This document shows, in pieces, positions 7,114-14,994 of a stretch of DNA of 33,911 nt (positions are counted from its first letter, which is position 1; every line of letters starts with the position of its first letter). The notes beneath the pieces are model-generated. The model was not told the origin of the DNA. It searched no databases and saw nothing but the letters and a program-made list of their open reading frames with translations. The position numbers and the translations under genes are program-made. This DNA is from Candidatus Aciduliprofundum sp. (lineage in GTDB: Archaea > Thermoplasmatota > Thermoplasmata > Thermoplasmatales > ARK-15), in the NCBI GenBank assembly GCA_002878135.1, contig PNIT01000112.1:1-33911 (forward strand), read 5' to 3'.

Positions 7114-8034
7114 ATGCACCATACGCTTCTTGCATATATGGATGAGAATATGCTTAAGAATGTTTCAAAGCAGGGATCGGAGACGGATATTAGATATTAC
7201 AACAGGAAGGCGGGGGAGGATGTATTCACATTCCTCCTTCCCATAAGATTCCCCGAGAGGATAGTTCCACTTGCACTTGCAGCCTCAGTGGCGGATGCTG
7301 CCATAGTGGATGTTGGAAACATAGACAGAAACCTGGGTGAGGTACTCGTGGCCCTTGAATCATTCAACATTGATAAGGGCCTTTTCATAGGAGATGATGA
7401 AAACCTGAGAAAGATAAGGATGTTTGTGAGGAACACACCTATGGAGAACTATAAATTCTCCGGTAGGAACATTGAGAGCATACTGGATTTCCTGGGGAAC
7501 CTGGGGGAGAGGAGTGCCGATGGTGAGGGATACGTTGTTGTGGATCAGTCCTTCAGTGTAAAGGGTGTGGGCACCGTGGCACTTGGTTTTGTGAAGTCAG
7601 GGAATATTAAGAAACACCAGGAACTAAGGATATTCCCAGGTCAGAAAAGTACTGAGATAAAGAGCATACAGATGCAGGATGTTGATGTTGAAAGTGCACC
7701 CGTTGGCGCCAGGGTAGGTCTTGCGCTGAGGGGAGTTGAACCCGAGGATGTGGAGAGGGGATCAATACTTGCATCCCACGAAAGGTTCACCACATCCTCA
7801 TCAATTAGGGTAAGGGTGAAGAAGAGCCAGGCTGTAAAGGATGATCTTTACCCTGGTGCGAAGGTCCAGGTGTATTCCAATATGGGTAAATATCCTGCAA
7901 ATGTATCCGATATATCCTCCAGCATTATACTCCTAGATTTTGAACAGGATATAGCAGTTACAGAGGACTACTATGTCATTGGCCAACAGGAGAAGATGCC
8001 AAGGATCTATGGGGGAGGAAAAATCTTCAGATGA
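7114..8034 (+). CDS. SelB/EF-Tu-like protein lacking the GTP-binding site
   Basis: This protein of about 306 aa has EF-Tu domains 2 and 3 but no usable G domain. Residues from about 140 on show the domain-2 pattern (VVVDQSFSVKGVGTVALGFV, then SGNIKKHQELRIFP and PVGARVGLALRGVEPEDVERG), as in SelB and EF-1A. A domain-3-like barrel follows to the C-terminus. The first ~110 residues, where the GTPase would be, have no GxxxxGKT, DxxG or NKxD. They look like a shortened Rossmann-like remnant (ADAAIVDVGNIDRNLGEVLVAL). I chose ATG 7114 because GGTGA at 7104-7108 is well spaced as a ribosome-binding site; a GTG at 7105 is the alternative. Its stop overlaps the methyltransferase start by 4 bp. Function unknown, probably translation-linked. 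Confidence 0.78.
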   Translation: MHHTLLAYMDENMLKNVSKQGSETDIRYYNRKAGEDVFTFLLPIRFPERIVPLALAASVADAAIVDVGNIDRNLGEVLVALESFNIDKGLFIGDDENLRKIRMFVRNTPMENYKFSGRNIESILDFLGNLGERSADGEGYVVVDQSFSVKGVGTVALGFVKSGNIKKHQELRIFPGQKSTEIKSIQMQDVDVESAPVGARVGLALRGVEPEDVERGSILASHERFTTSSSIRVRVKKSQAVKDDLYPGAKVQVYSNMGKYPANVSDISSSIILLDFEQDIAVTEDYYVIGQQEKMPRIYGGGKIFR

Positions 8035-8708
8035 AGGATGAAAGGTGGAGGGATCTTGAGGAGAGCCTTGAAAGGCTCATGCCCTACTATGAAAGAATGA
8101 ACAGGATAATGAGTCTAGGTAATGATACTGAGATAAGGAATGAAGGCATAGAAAATCTGAAAGACTGTTCATACTACCTTGATGCTGGAACAGGTCCTGG
8201 AAATATGGCAAAGATGGTGACAGGCAGGATAAGGGCTGAAAAGGTATTCCTCATGGATCCCTCATTATCCCTGCTGAAAATTAATTCATCGAATGGTGAA
8301 AGGATACTTGGGAAATTTGAGGATATGCCCTTCGGCGATTCCACATTCGATCTCATAACATGTGCATTCTCATTCAGAGATGCAATATCACATGAGAAGG
8401 CCGCAAGGGAGATATCAAGGGTGCTGAAGAAGGGTGGCATTTTCCTCCTTGTTGATATAGGGAAACCTGACAATGCAATACTTAAATTCTTTTTTTATCT
8501 ATATATATTAATATTTCCAATATTTTCCTCAATCATTGTCACCAGGGGAAGGCTCATACACGAATATTTCACACTTTTTTACACATACATAGAATATCCG
8601 AGCACAGGTGAAATTAAAAAAATATTCAATGAGAGTGGACTAAAACTTAAAAAATTTGGAAGCAGGTATGGGGGTTCGCTAATCTACCAGCTATGGGTAA
8701 AGGAATGA
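8031..8708 (+). CDS. Class I SAM methyltransferase, UbiE/MenG-like
   Basis: This 225-aa enzyme has the Rossmann SAM-binding motif I YLDAGTGPGNMA (about residues 44-55), the acidic end of strand 2 (FLMDPSLSLL), the motif EDMPFGDSTFDLITCAFSFRD and REISRVLKKGGIFLLVDIGKP. This pattern is that of UbiE/COQ5 quinone C-methyltransferases. A hydrophobic stretch (about 150-170) could form the lipid-substrate site or associate with the membrane. A role in menaquinone methylation is plausible, because Thermoplasmata use menaquinones, but other substrates are possible. The start overlaps the SelB-like gene by ATGA, so the two are co-translated even though no functional link is known. Confidence 0.78.
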   Translation: MKDERWRDLEESLERLMPYYERMNRIMSLGNDTEIRNEGIENLKDCSYYLDAGTGPGNMAKMVTGRIRAEKVFLMDPSLSLLKINSSNGERILGKFEDMPFGDSTFDLITCAFSFRDAISHEKAAREISRVLKKGGIFLLVDIGKPDNAILKFFFYLYILIFPIFSSIIVTRGRLIHEYFTLFYTYIEYPSTGEIKKIFNESGLKLKKFGSRYGGSLIYQLWVKE

Positions 8709-8751
8709 ATACAAAAAAAGAATTCAGAAATCAATAAATATTAATACTATA

Positions 8752-8759
8752 TTTAAATA
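8752..8759 (+). promoter_or_regulatory. TATA box of the tbp gene
   Basis: TTTAAATA is centred about 24 bp before the ATG at 8779. The TBP gene therefore carries a very good TATA box, compatible with self-regulated leaderless transcription. GGTGA at 8769-8773 also offers a Shine-Dalgarno match if transcripts start further upstream. Confidence 0.65.
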
Positions 8760-8778
8760 CACTTTTAAGGTGAAGTTT

Positions 8779-9330
8779 ATGGGTGATGATAGGGTTACCA
8801 TTGAAAACATAGTTGCATCAACAACCATTGCAGATAAATTAGATCTAAGTAGGATTGCCATAGTTCTGGATGGATCTGAGTATGAACCTGACCAGTTCCC
8901 AGGACTCATATACAGGCTGCATATTCCAAAAACTGCTGTACTCATATTCAGAAGCGGAAAGGTAAACTGCACTGGTGCAAAGGATATTGGAGCTGTGCAC
9001 CAGACCATAGATACAATTCTCCAGAAGCTAAGGAAGGCTGGCATAGATGTTTATGAAAATCCTGAGATAATAGTTCAGAATATAGTGGCTGTCTATGACC
9101 TGGGCGTGGACCTTAACCTCACGGACATAGCCATGAGCCTTGGACTGGAGAATGTTGAGTATGAACCTGAGCAATTCCCGGGTCTTGTATACAGGGTGGA
9201 GGAACCAAAGGTGGTTCTTCTACTCTTCGGTTCTGGAAAGGTAGTATGCACGGGCGCTAAGAAGGAAGAGGAGATACTCGAGGCAGTGAACAAGCTTAAG
9301 GAAGAGCTGAGGAAGATAGGTTACCTCTGA
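8779..9330 (+). CDS. tbp: TATA-box-binding protein
   Basis: This 183-aa protein consists of two direct repeats of about 90 residues, the saddle fold of TBP. Each repeat carries YEPDQFPGLIYR or YEPEQFPGLVYR, followed by a strand and SGKVNCTGAK or SGKVVCTGAK. These are the signature phenylalanine-bearing and GKVxxTGAK segments that bind and bend the TATA box. It recruits TFB and RNA polymerase at archaeal promoters. A GTG at 8770 is in frame but lies too close to the TATA box, so ATG 8779 is preferred. Only 2 bp separate its stop from the site-2 protease ATG, which implies co-transcription. Confidence 0.97.
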   Translation: MGDDRVTIENIVASTTIADKLDLSRIAIVLDGSEYEPDQFPGLIYRLHIPKTAVLIFRSGKVNCTGAKDIGAVHQTIDTILQKLRKAGIDVYENPEIIVQNIVAVYDLGVDLNLTDIAMSLGLENVEYEPEQFPGLVYRVEEPKVVLLLFGSGKVVCTGAKKEEEILEAVNKLKEELRKIGYL

Positions 9331-9332
9331 TC

Positions 9333-10835
9333 ATGCCCTGGCTTACAATAATACTTTTAATTTTTTTGTTCTGGTCCATAATTGTACTCTTTATAGCAAG
9401 GAGGAATTATAAGAGGATAAGACCGTACGGACCTGCCATTATGCTGAGCACAACAAGGGGCAGGGAGATAATAGAGAAATGGGGCAAGAGATCATTCTGG
9501 AGGTTCTATGGAGATATTTCCATTGCAATCACCATTGTTTTCATGATTTTTACCCTGGGAATACTTCTCTGGGAAGCCGTACTGGTTCTTGGTATACCAA
9601 AATCACTTGCACCCTCTCCCCTGGCTGCCCTTGGGCTTCCAGGTATAAACCCCTTCATCCCCATCACATACGGCATAGTGGCAATAGTTTTTGCTGTAAT
9701 CATACATGAGCTTTCACATGGCATACAGAGTGCAAACAATGGCATAGGCATAAGGTCCATGGGGGTACTCCTCTTCATAATACCTGTTGGCGCATTCGTT
9801 GAACCGGATGAGGAGAAGCTCTCCCAGAGTAAGAAGTCTGTCAGGATGAGGGTCTTTTCCTCTGGTCCATCAACAAACATAATTGCCGCCTTTGCATTCC
9901 TTGCGGTATTCCTTCTGATGCTTTCAACAGTTTCATCACCATCATCCGGGGCACTGGTTACATACTCGGATAATCAATCCATCAGACAAGGGGATCTGAT
10001 ACTATCAATAGATGGTGTAAACGTATCCGCAGGCATGATAAACTACATGAGGATTAATCCTGGAAAAAATGTAAGCGTGGAAATCATAAGGGATTCATCA
10101 TATATGACCGTTCAGACAATCTCAGGTCTCTGGGTAAACAGTGTTTTCAGCGGCAGCCCTGCATACATTTCTGGAATCAGGCCAGGGGAGATATTGATAT
10201 CAGTGAACAACATCATTATGAGGAACTACTCATTCTTCAACTCATTCATGGAGAACACATCAGCTGGACAGAAAATATTCCTCCATTTTCTGAAGGATGG
10301 AAAGAACTATTATTACAACGTTACACTAATGGATAAATACAAATTCTACCAGAGTTATGCACCAAATTACAACAGCGAATCCTATAAGGGGAAGGGGTTC
10401 CTGGGTGTTTCAATGGTATATATGAATATGACAGTTTCGGATCCTAAGGCCATGATATCAATGGTCTCCTACCCATTCTCATATGGTCTCTTCCAGGGAT
10501 TCATATTCCTCATAACTCTCCCATTCATAGGGCTTTCACCATTTCCAGCATATTTCCAGAGCGTATACTCTGTACCATTTTCACCCCTCATATTCTGGCC
10601 CCTTGCAAACATATTTTACTGGATATTCTGGATAAACCTGATGCTGGGCCTTACCAATGCACTACCATTACTACCCCTTGATGGTGGCTATGTACTCAGG
10701 GATCTCCTATCCAGCATATTTGAGAGATATAAGATGTTAAAGCCTGAGAGAATTGCCTCAATAATCACCATATCACTTTCATTGATAGTCCTATTCCTAA
10801 TACTCTGGCAGTTCATCTATCCAAGAATTTCTTAA
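9333..10835 (+). CDS. Site-2-type membrane metalloprotease (M50) with PDZ region
   Basis: This 500-aa polytopic membrane protein has the zinc-binding HELSH at residues 125-129 inside a membrane segment. The third ligand motif LPLLPLDGG has its aspartate at 450. Between the two active-site halves lies an insert of about 240 residues that includes PDZ-like segments (GSPAYISGIRPGEILISVNN). This insert carries at least seven NxS/T sequons, consistent with exposure outside the cell. Such enzymes cut transmembrane substrates within the membrane and often release transcription factors. The natural substrate is not evident. It is placed 2 bp after tbp. The last 4 bp overlap the convergent small Cys4 gene. 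Confidence 0.9.
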   Translation: MPWLTIILLIFLFWSIIVLFIARRNYKRIRPYGPAIMLSTTRGREIIEKWGKRSFWRFYGDISIAITIVFMIFTLGILLWEAVLVLGIPKSLAPSPLAALGLPGINPFIPITYGIVAIVFAVIIHELSHGIQSANNGIGIRSMGVLLFIIPVGAFVEPDEEKLSQSKKSVRMRVFSSGPSTNIIAAFAFLAVFLLMLSTVSSPSSGALVTYSDNQSIRQGDLILSIDGVNVSAGMINYMRINPGKNVSVEIIRDSSYMTVQTISGLWVNSVFSGSPAYISGIRPGEILISVNNIIMRNYSFFNSFMENTSAGQKIFLHFLKDGKNYYYNVTLMDKYKFYQSYAPNYNSESYKGKGFLGVSMVYMNMTVSDPKAMISMVSYPFSYGLFQGFIFLITLPFIGLSPFPAYFQSVYSVPFSPLIFWPLANIFYWIFWINLMLGLTNALPLLPLDGGYVLRDLLSSIFERYKMLKPERIASIITISLSLIVLFLILWQFIYPRIS

Positions 10836-11074
10836 AATCCAAGGGTTGTCTGTACCCTGTCCCCCTCCTCGGGGAAAAGGGCCCTGAATGTTTTATCCTC
10901 CTTTATTATGTCATAAAGTGTAACATACTCCTTTGAAATCCTGTACTTTGACCTTACCTTTGGTTCAAATGATACGAAGTTAAAGCATAGCCTGCATTTG
11001 CTTGGCTTGGAAACAATGAAATAGCATTTTCCCTCCCTGTGGTAGATGCAATAATTCTCAAGGGGTTTTTCCAT
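10832..11074 (-). CDS. Small four-cysteine protein, PIP-box-like C-terminus
   Basis: This 80-aa protein has cysteines at 9, 17, 27 and 30 (CIYHREGKC and KCRLC), a likely zinc-binding knuckle. It ends in VQTTLGF, reminiscent of the QxxL..F clamp-binding (PIP) motif, though one residue shorter than the consensus. There is no membrane segment. The TTTAAATT box lies about 24 bp upstream on the minus strand, so it is probably leaderless and shares an A/T-rich promoter region with the divergent acetyltransferase gene. I do not recognise the family. A role at the DNA-sliding clamp is speculation. Confidence 0.7.
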   Translation of the reverse strand: MEKPLENYCIYHREGKCYFIVSKPSKCRLCFNFVSFEPKVRSKYRISKEYVTLYDIIKEDKTFRALFPEEGDRVQTTLGF

Positions 11075-11092
11075 GTGTATTGCAATGTCTTC

Positions 11093-11109
11093 AAATTTAA
11101 AAAAATTTT
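11093..11109. promoter_or_regulatory. Bidirectional TATA region between Cys4 protein and acetyltransferase
   Basis: The stretch AAATTTAAAAAAATTTT can be read as a TATA box in both directions. On the minus strand it sits about 24 bp before ATG 11074. On the plus strand it sits about 30 bp before ATG 11133. The two divergent genes are likely to compete for TBP here. Confidence 0.45.
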
Positions 11110-11132
11110 CTATGAAATATTATATCCATAGA

Positions 11133-11579
11133 ATGCTTATCAGTGAAAGGATGATAAGGGAAGGAACAATAAAGGACTTCGATATAATCAAGAGGATTGA
11201 GAAGAGGTTATTCGGTAGATTTTCATATATGGATGAGGAGATCAGGGAGATGCTGAACAGTTCCATCACTCTAATATTCGATGATAAGGGATACATATCA
11301 TTCTTCTTCGAGGATGATTCCTGCCATGTTGAATCGATAGGCGTGCTACCTGGAGAAAAGGGTAAGGGTATAGGGAGGGCACTCATGGAATCCATGGAAA
11401 AAATTTGCAGGGAAAGTGGGAAGAAAAAGGTGGTGCTTGAGGTGAGGGAGAAAAATTTCAGGGCGATAGCATTCTATGAAAAGCTCGGATACAGGAGGGT
11501 GAGGCTCATTGAAAATTACTACATTATCAAATACAGGGGCTCCAGGAATGCATATCTGATGGAGAAATATTTGAGCTGA
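11133..11579 (+). CDS. GNAT-family N-acetyltransferase (RimI-like)
   Basis: This acetyltransferase of about 148 aa has the acetyl-CoA loop GVLPGEKGKGIGRALME, followed by the C-terminal RAIAFYEKLGYRRVRLIENYY found in RimI and N-terminal acetyltransferase subunits. The RimI-like start of the domain is MIREGTIKDFDIIKRI. An open frame extends upstream to 11073, but that segment overlaps the divergent gene and crosses the TATA region. I therefore place the start at ATG 11133, with ATG 11151 as an alternative. The substrate is probably a protein N-terminus or a ribosomal protein. It is convergent with endA. Confidence 0.82.
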   Translation: MLISERMIREGTIKDFDIIKRIEKRLFGRFSYMDEEIREMLNSSITLIFDDKGYISFFFEDDSCHVESIGVLPGEKGKGIGRALMESMEKICRESGKKKVVLEVREKNFRAIAFYEKLGYRRVRLIENYYIIKYRGSRNAYLMEKYLS

Positions 11580-11622
11580 TTCCTAAACACAACATTCTAT
11601 CAGGGCATACTGAATGTATACA

Positions 11623-11636
11623 ATCATTTAAATGAT
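11623..11636. repeat. 14-bp palindrome between convergent genes
   Basis: ATCATTTAAATGAT is a perfect palindrome in the 66-bp gap between the acetyltransferase stop and the endA stop. It resembles the palindrome at tRNA-Thr(UGU) at its ATCA ends and TTTAAA core. Because it lies between two 3' ends it is more likely chance or a transcript-end structure than an operator. Confidence 0.3.
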
Positions 11637-11645
11637 GGGAGGAGG

Positions 11646-12386
11646 TCATGGCCTGAACCATGTGATTGAAAAATAGAGAAAGTCAGGCCCTGGCAATGCC
11701 AGGAGCAGAACCTTTTTAACACCGTGAGCCACCCTTGCAAGCCCTGCTATCTCTATCCACTCCATGCCGCTCCTCAGTATCTTCACCATGTACCTTGAAT
11801 GAACCTCATCCCTTTTCACATAGGCGATGAATTCTGTACCAAATTTAAGACCTGACTTTACCCTGCATCCCCTTTTCACAAGATCATCATGGAGATTCTT
11901 TTTCTCCTGATCACTAAACTCTCCAACACCCTCGCCGAAATAGTCATCAAATCCATTGAATTCCCCCGAAACATCAACGCACTTTACCATAAAATATGTG
12001 CAGTCAAGGTCATCATCCACTATGGCAGCAAGAAAATCTGAAAGTTTTACATTATCAAGTTTATCCCTCGGTGAAAAAATCTTAACAGCAACATTCTCTC
12101 TCCTCAGGTAAAGATCAGGTCCAATGGAATAGCCCCTTTTCCTCAGATCCCTGTAAACTGCATATTTCCTTCTATCAACACCCAGGATCCTATCCAGTTC
12201 CGAAGATGGTAATTCTGTCCCCTCATAAACTAGAACCGCACCCCTCTCCCTAACAAGGTATAGTGCCTCCAGTGGGTCCAGATAGAAATCCTTTTTTCCT
12301 GTTACACTGTATCCTTCATTTATGAGTGAATTTCTCAGGGATCTGTCCCTAAAAAATATCCTTCCATTCTTAAGGTTGAATCTCAT
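11646..12386 (-). CDS. endA: tRNA-splicing endonuclease, fused-repeat (homodimer) type
   Basis: This RNase of about 246 aa removes introns at bulge-helix-bulge sites in pre-tRNA. The C-terminal catalytic domain shows LKFGTEFIAYVKRDEVHSRY and GLARVAHGVKKVLLLA, supplying the candidate Tyr, His and Lys triad. The N-terminal half contains LDPLEALYLVRERG and a degenerate copy of the domain (YAVYRDLRKRGYSIG). This is the architecture of the fused homodimeric enzymes found in Thermoplasma and Archaeoglobus. I place the start at ATG 12386, which overlaps the GTPase stop as ATGA. An upstream ATG at 12419 would add 11 residues inside the GTPase gene. Neither tRNA in this window contains an intron. Confidence 0.9.
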   Translation of the reverse strand: MRFNLKNGRIFFRDRSLRNSLINEGYSVTGKKDFYLDPLEALYLVRERGAVLVYEGTELPSSELDRILGVDRRKYAVYRDLRKRGYSIGPDLYLRRENVAVKIFSPRDKLDNVKLSDFLAAIVDDDLDCTYFMVKCVDVSGEFNGFDDYFGEGVGEFSDQEKKNLHDDLVKRGCRVKSGLKFGTEFIAYVKRDEVHSRYMVKILRSGMEWIEIAGLARVAHGVKKVLLLALPGPDFLYFSITWFRP

Positions 12387-12898
12387 ATTAATGTGGTACC
12401 TTTCACTATCTTCCTGCACATATATGTAAAGCCTTCCTCAACATTTTCTCCAGTTTTGGCGCTCACGACACCATAAAGTAGTGCATTCAAATCCTCTGAA
12501 ACACATTTTATCTCCTCCATCCAGAATTCAGCCATGTATTTCAGATCAGATTTGTTACCCACAATTACAACGTTTATCCTGGGATTAATATCCAGAACCT
12601 TTTTTCCAAGCCTCTCCACGGCATCAAGTGAAGCCATCCTTGTTACGTCGCTCACAAGTATAACGGCCTTTGAATTCTCTATCTTCTTTGGTGAAAGGTT
12701 AGAAGGATCCATCTCCTGCAGAAGTACCTCAAGGTTTTTCTGTGTACAGTTCACCTTCTTCCTGACCAGCTGAAGGGATAGGTCCTCATTTTCATTGGGT
12801 GGGAATACTCCAAAAACAAATCTACTTATAAGGGACGTCTTTCCAACTCCCCTTTCACCGATGATCCCCACTTTCCACAGGGTCGTGTTTTTATCCAT
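12383..12898 (-). CDS. Ras-like small GTPase with degenerate G3 motif
   Basis: This 171-aa protein has the P-loop GERGVGKTS, the G4 motif NKSD and the G5 SAK in the order and spacing of Ras/Rab proteins, with LWKVGIIG as the first strand. The expected WDTAGQ (G3) is replaced by LLQEMDPSN, so the DxxG glycine and the catalytic glutamine are absent. This suggests slow hydrolysis or help from a partner. ATG 12898 is chosen over GTG 12901. It has its own TATA box inside the end of hel308 and is coupled to endA by a 4-bp overlap. The role is unknown; archaeal Ras-like proteins are scarcely characterised. Confidence 0.85.
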   Translation of the reverse strand: MDKNTTLWKVGIIGERGVGKTSLISRFVFGVFPPNENEDLSLQLVRKKVNCTQKNLEVLLQEMDPSNLSPKKIENSKAVILVSDVTRMASLDAVERLGKKVLDINPRINVVIVGNKSDLKYMAEFWMEEIKCVSEDLNALLYGVVSAKTGENVEEGFTYMCRKIVKGTTLI

Positions 12899-12905
12899 CA
12901 CTTTG

Positions 12906-14945
12906 TTATAACATTCTGTATTTAAATATTTTTTTCCTGGACCTCAATAAATTTGCCTCTTCCACTATGGATAATGAGATCTTTTCACCTATACCAGGTA
13001 TTTTTGCAATCTTTTCAGGATCTGCATTCGCTATATCCTCAATCGTTCTATATCCAAAATTGTAGAGTCTTCTCGCGCGTACCCTTCCCACGCCCCTCAG
13101 CTCTATGAGGTCAAGGAGCTCAGGTCTTACACCGTACTTCACCCTTTTCCAAAGTATCTCAATCTTTGGAGCGTGTGGAGAATTAAGCATATAGGCAATC
13201 CTTGAATATGAATAGAGGAGCCAGTCGGCTATCTCCACCCTCATATGAACATCCCCCGGCCCTATGCCATACTTTGTAATTATATCGTTTATGTCCTCCT
13301 CATCAGCCCAGTCGCTGAGCATTAGTGCTGTTTTGTAAGCATCACCATCCATCTCCTGAAATCCAGGATGATCAGGTACTGGAAAATCCTCATCCCTTGA
13401 ACTGAGCGGTATCATCTCGCTTGAGGAGGATATCACATAGAGCGCATAGAGATCACTGTATGGTAGTGAGAATGAATTCCTGAAGGATATACCTGTAAGT
13501 GGATCAAGATAAAGATCAGAAACCATCTTTCCAAACTTAGTGGTTCTCAGCTTCCTGAAGGTAGTAACGAGCTCCTCATCCTCAAGGAATGATAGAGTGT
13601 CCTTTACAAGGTATTTAAGATCAGCGTACCCCCTGTGATAAAGGAAGGTATTTTCAAAGAATTTTAAAAGACCCTCCTCATCATCAACGATCTCCGAGGC
13701 AATTATACCCAGCATATGTATCCTGAATGCATTCATATTGTCAAGCCTGGATGTTATGTCATCTATCTCAAGGAGTTCATCAAAATCAACATATCCCTTC
13801 CTCGATACAACTATGCCCTCGCCATAAACATCATATCTTGGCCTGCCTGCCCTTCCCAGCATCTGCTTTATCTCGAATGCTGGTATTGGTACACTCCCTT
13901 CCTCAGAATACCTTGTTATATCCCTAACGATCACCGTCCTTGCTGGTAGGTTAACACCTGCAGCAAGTGTTGGTGTTGCAACGAGACATTTTATCTTCCT
14001 CTCCTTGAATTTTGTCTCAACAAACCTTCTCTGCGCATTTGATAGACCCGCATGGTGAAAGCATACACCATGCCTTGCATTCTCTATGATCTTATCATCG
14101 TATATGTTCTTCTCCTCATCTATGGACCGGGGTAATTCAAATTCCTCTGTGTAATCCATGGTGATGTCCCTCAGTTTTTCAGCAAGTGATTCGGCATAGC
14201 TCCTCCTGTTAACGAATATGAGGACCTGACCCCCATTCTCCAGGGATCTCCTCACGAGATTTCCAATCCTCAGCTTATCCTCCTTCACGAACTCCATGTC
14301 CCCATCCTGGAATTCAAGCATACCATCGTGGTATATGCCTATCCTAAGTGGTACTGGCCTGAATTCGCTGTATACAAAGTCTGCATCAAGCCATTCCGCA
14401 ATCTCCCTGTAATTTTTGATGGTTGCGGATAGAGCTACCAGCTGAAGGCTATTCTTTATGAACTTCATCCTTGTGAGTACCATCTCAAGGGTGGGTCCCC
14501 TCTCCACATCCTGTAACATGTGTATCTCATCAACAACCATGACACCAACAGAATATAGGTAATCTGGGTCATGCCTAAGTATGGAATCAATCTTTTCGTA
14601 AACAGCAACAACAACATCCGCCTCCTTCAATTCCTTTGCTGGTGAATCATAATCACCCATTGAGAGCATGATCTTGTATTCATCTCCTAAAAGATCCTGG
14701 AGCTCATCATACTTTTCAACTGCCAGGGCCCTCAATGGAACAACATAGATTGCCCTCATATTGAGGGAAAGGGCCCTGAGTATTGCAGCATAGGCGATCA
14801 AGGTCTTTCCACTTGCGGTGGGTATGGATACCACCAGGCTCCTCCCCTGCATTATCTTCTCAATGGATTCCTTCTGGGGAGGATAGAGCTTTTCCACGCC
14901 CATCCTTTCCAGCATCTCCCTGAATTTTTTCTCAAATTCCATCAT
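12906..14945 (-). CDS. hel308: Hel308-type superfamily 2 DNA helicase
   Basis: This 679-aa 3'-5' helicase carries the Q-motif region LYPPQ (residues 20-24), Walker A PTASGKT (42-48), DEIH box (139-142), the SAT motif, and motif VI QMLGRAGRPRYD. The ratchet region follows. A C-terminal helix-hairpin-helix (LRGVGRVRARRLYNFGYRTI and IAKIPGIGEKI) completes the Hel308/Hjm layout. It acts on stalled replication forks by removing lagging strands. The length is close to family members of 680-720 aa. The gene starts only about 50 bp from the divergent alaS start, so the two promoters overlap. Confidence 0.94.
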   Translation of the reverse strand: MMEFEKKFREMLERMGVEKLYPPQKESIEKIMQGRSLVVSIPTASGKTLIAYAAILRALSLNMRAIYVVPLRALAVEKYDELQDLLGDEYKIMLSMGDYDSPAKELKEADVVVAVYEKIDSILRHDPDYLYSVGVMVVDEIHMLQDVERGPTLEMVLTRMKFIKNSLQLVALSATIKNYREIAEWLDADFVYSEFRPVPLRIGIYHDGMLEFQDGDMEFVKEDKLRIGNLVRRSLENGGQVLIFVNRRSYAESLAEKLRDITMDYTEEFELPRSIDEEKNIYDDKIIENARHGVCFHHAGLSNAQRRFVETKFKERKIKCLVATPTLAAGVNLPARTVIVRDITRYSEEGSVPIPAFEIKQMLGRAGRPRYDVYGEGIVVSRKGYVDFDELLEIDDITSRLDNMNAFRIHMLGIIASEIVDDEEGLLKFFENTFLYHRGYADLKYLVKDTLSFLEDEELVTTFRKLRTTKFGKMVSDLYLDPLTGISFRNSFSLPYSDLYALYVISSSSEMIPLSSRDEDFPVPDHPGFQEMDGDAYKTALMLSDWADEEDINDIITKYGIGPGDVHMRVEIADWLLYSYSRIAYMLNSPHAPKIEILWKRVKYGVRPELLDLIELRGVGRVRARRLYNFGYRTIEDIANADPEKIAKIPGIGEKISLSIVEEANLLRSRKKIFKYRML
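12921..12928 (-). promoter_or_regulatory. TATA box for GTPase-endA, inside hel308 3' end
   Basis: TATTTAAA on the minus strand is centred about 27 bp before ATG 12898. It overlaps the last codons of hel308 (IFKYRML). The GTPase-endA pair can therefore be transcribed without hel308. Confidence 0.5.
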
Positions 14946-14994
14946 ATGGTATTATGTGAAAAGGTTTATGAACTTTCATATAATCACAAAAGCA

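Noticed and set aside
7114-8034. True selenocysteine elongation factor
   Set aside because: The SelB-like domains might suggest selenoprotein synthesis, but there is no GTPase site, and I saw no in-frame TGA in a recognisable enzyme and no Sec-related gene nearby.
11623-11636. ATCATTTAAATGAT as an operator
   Set aside because: It lies between two convergent 3' ends, where a promoter operator is not expected. A/T-rich palindromes with TTTAAA at the centre are common in this DNA.
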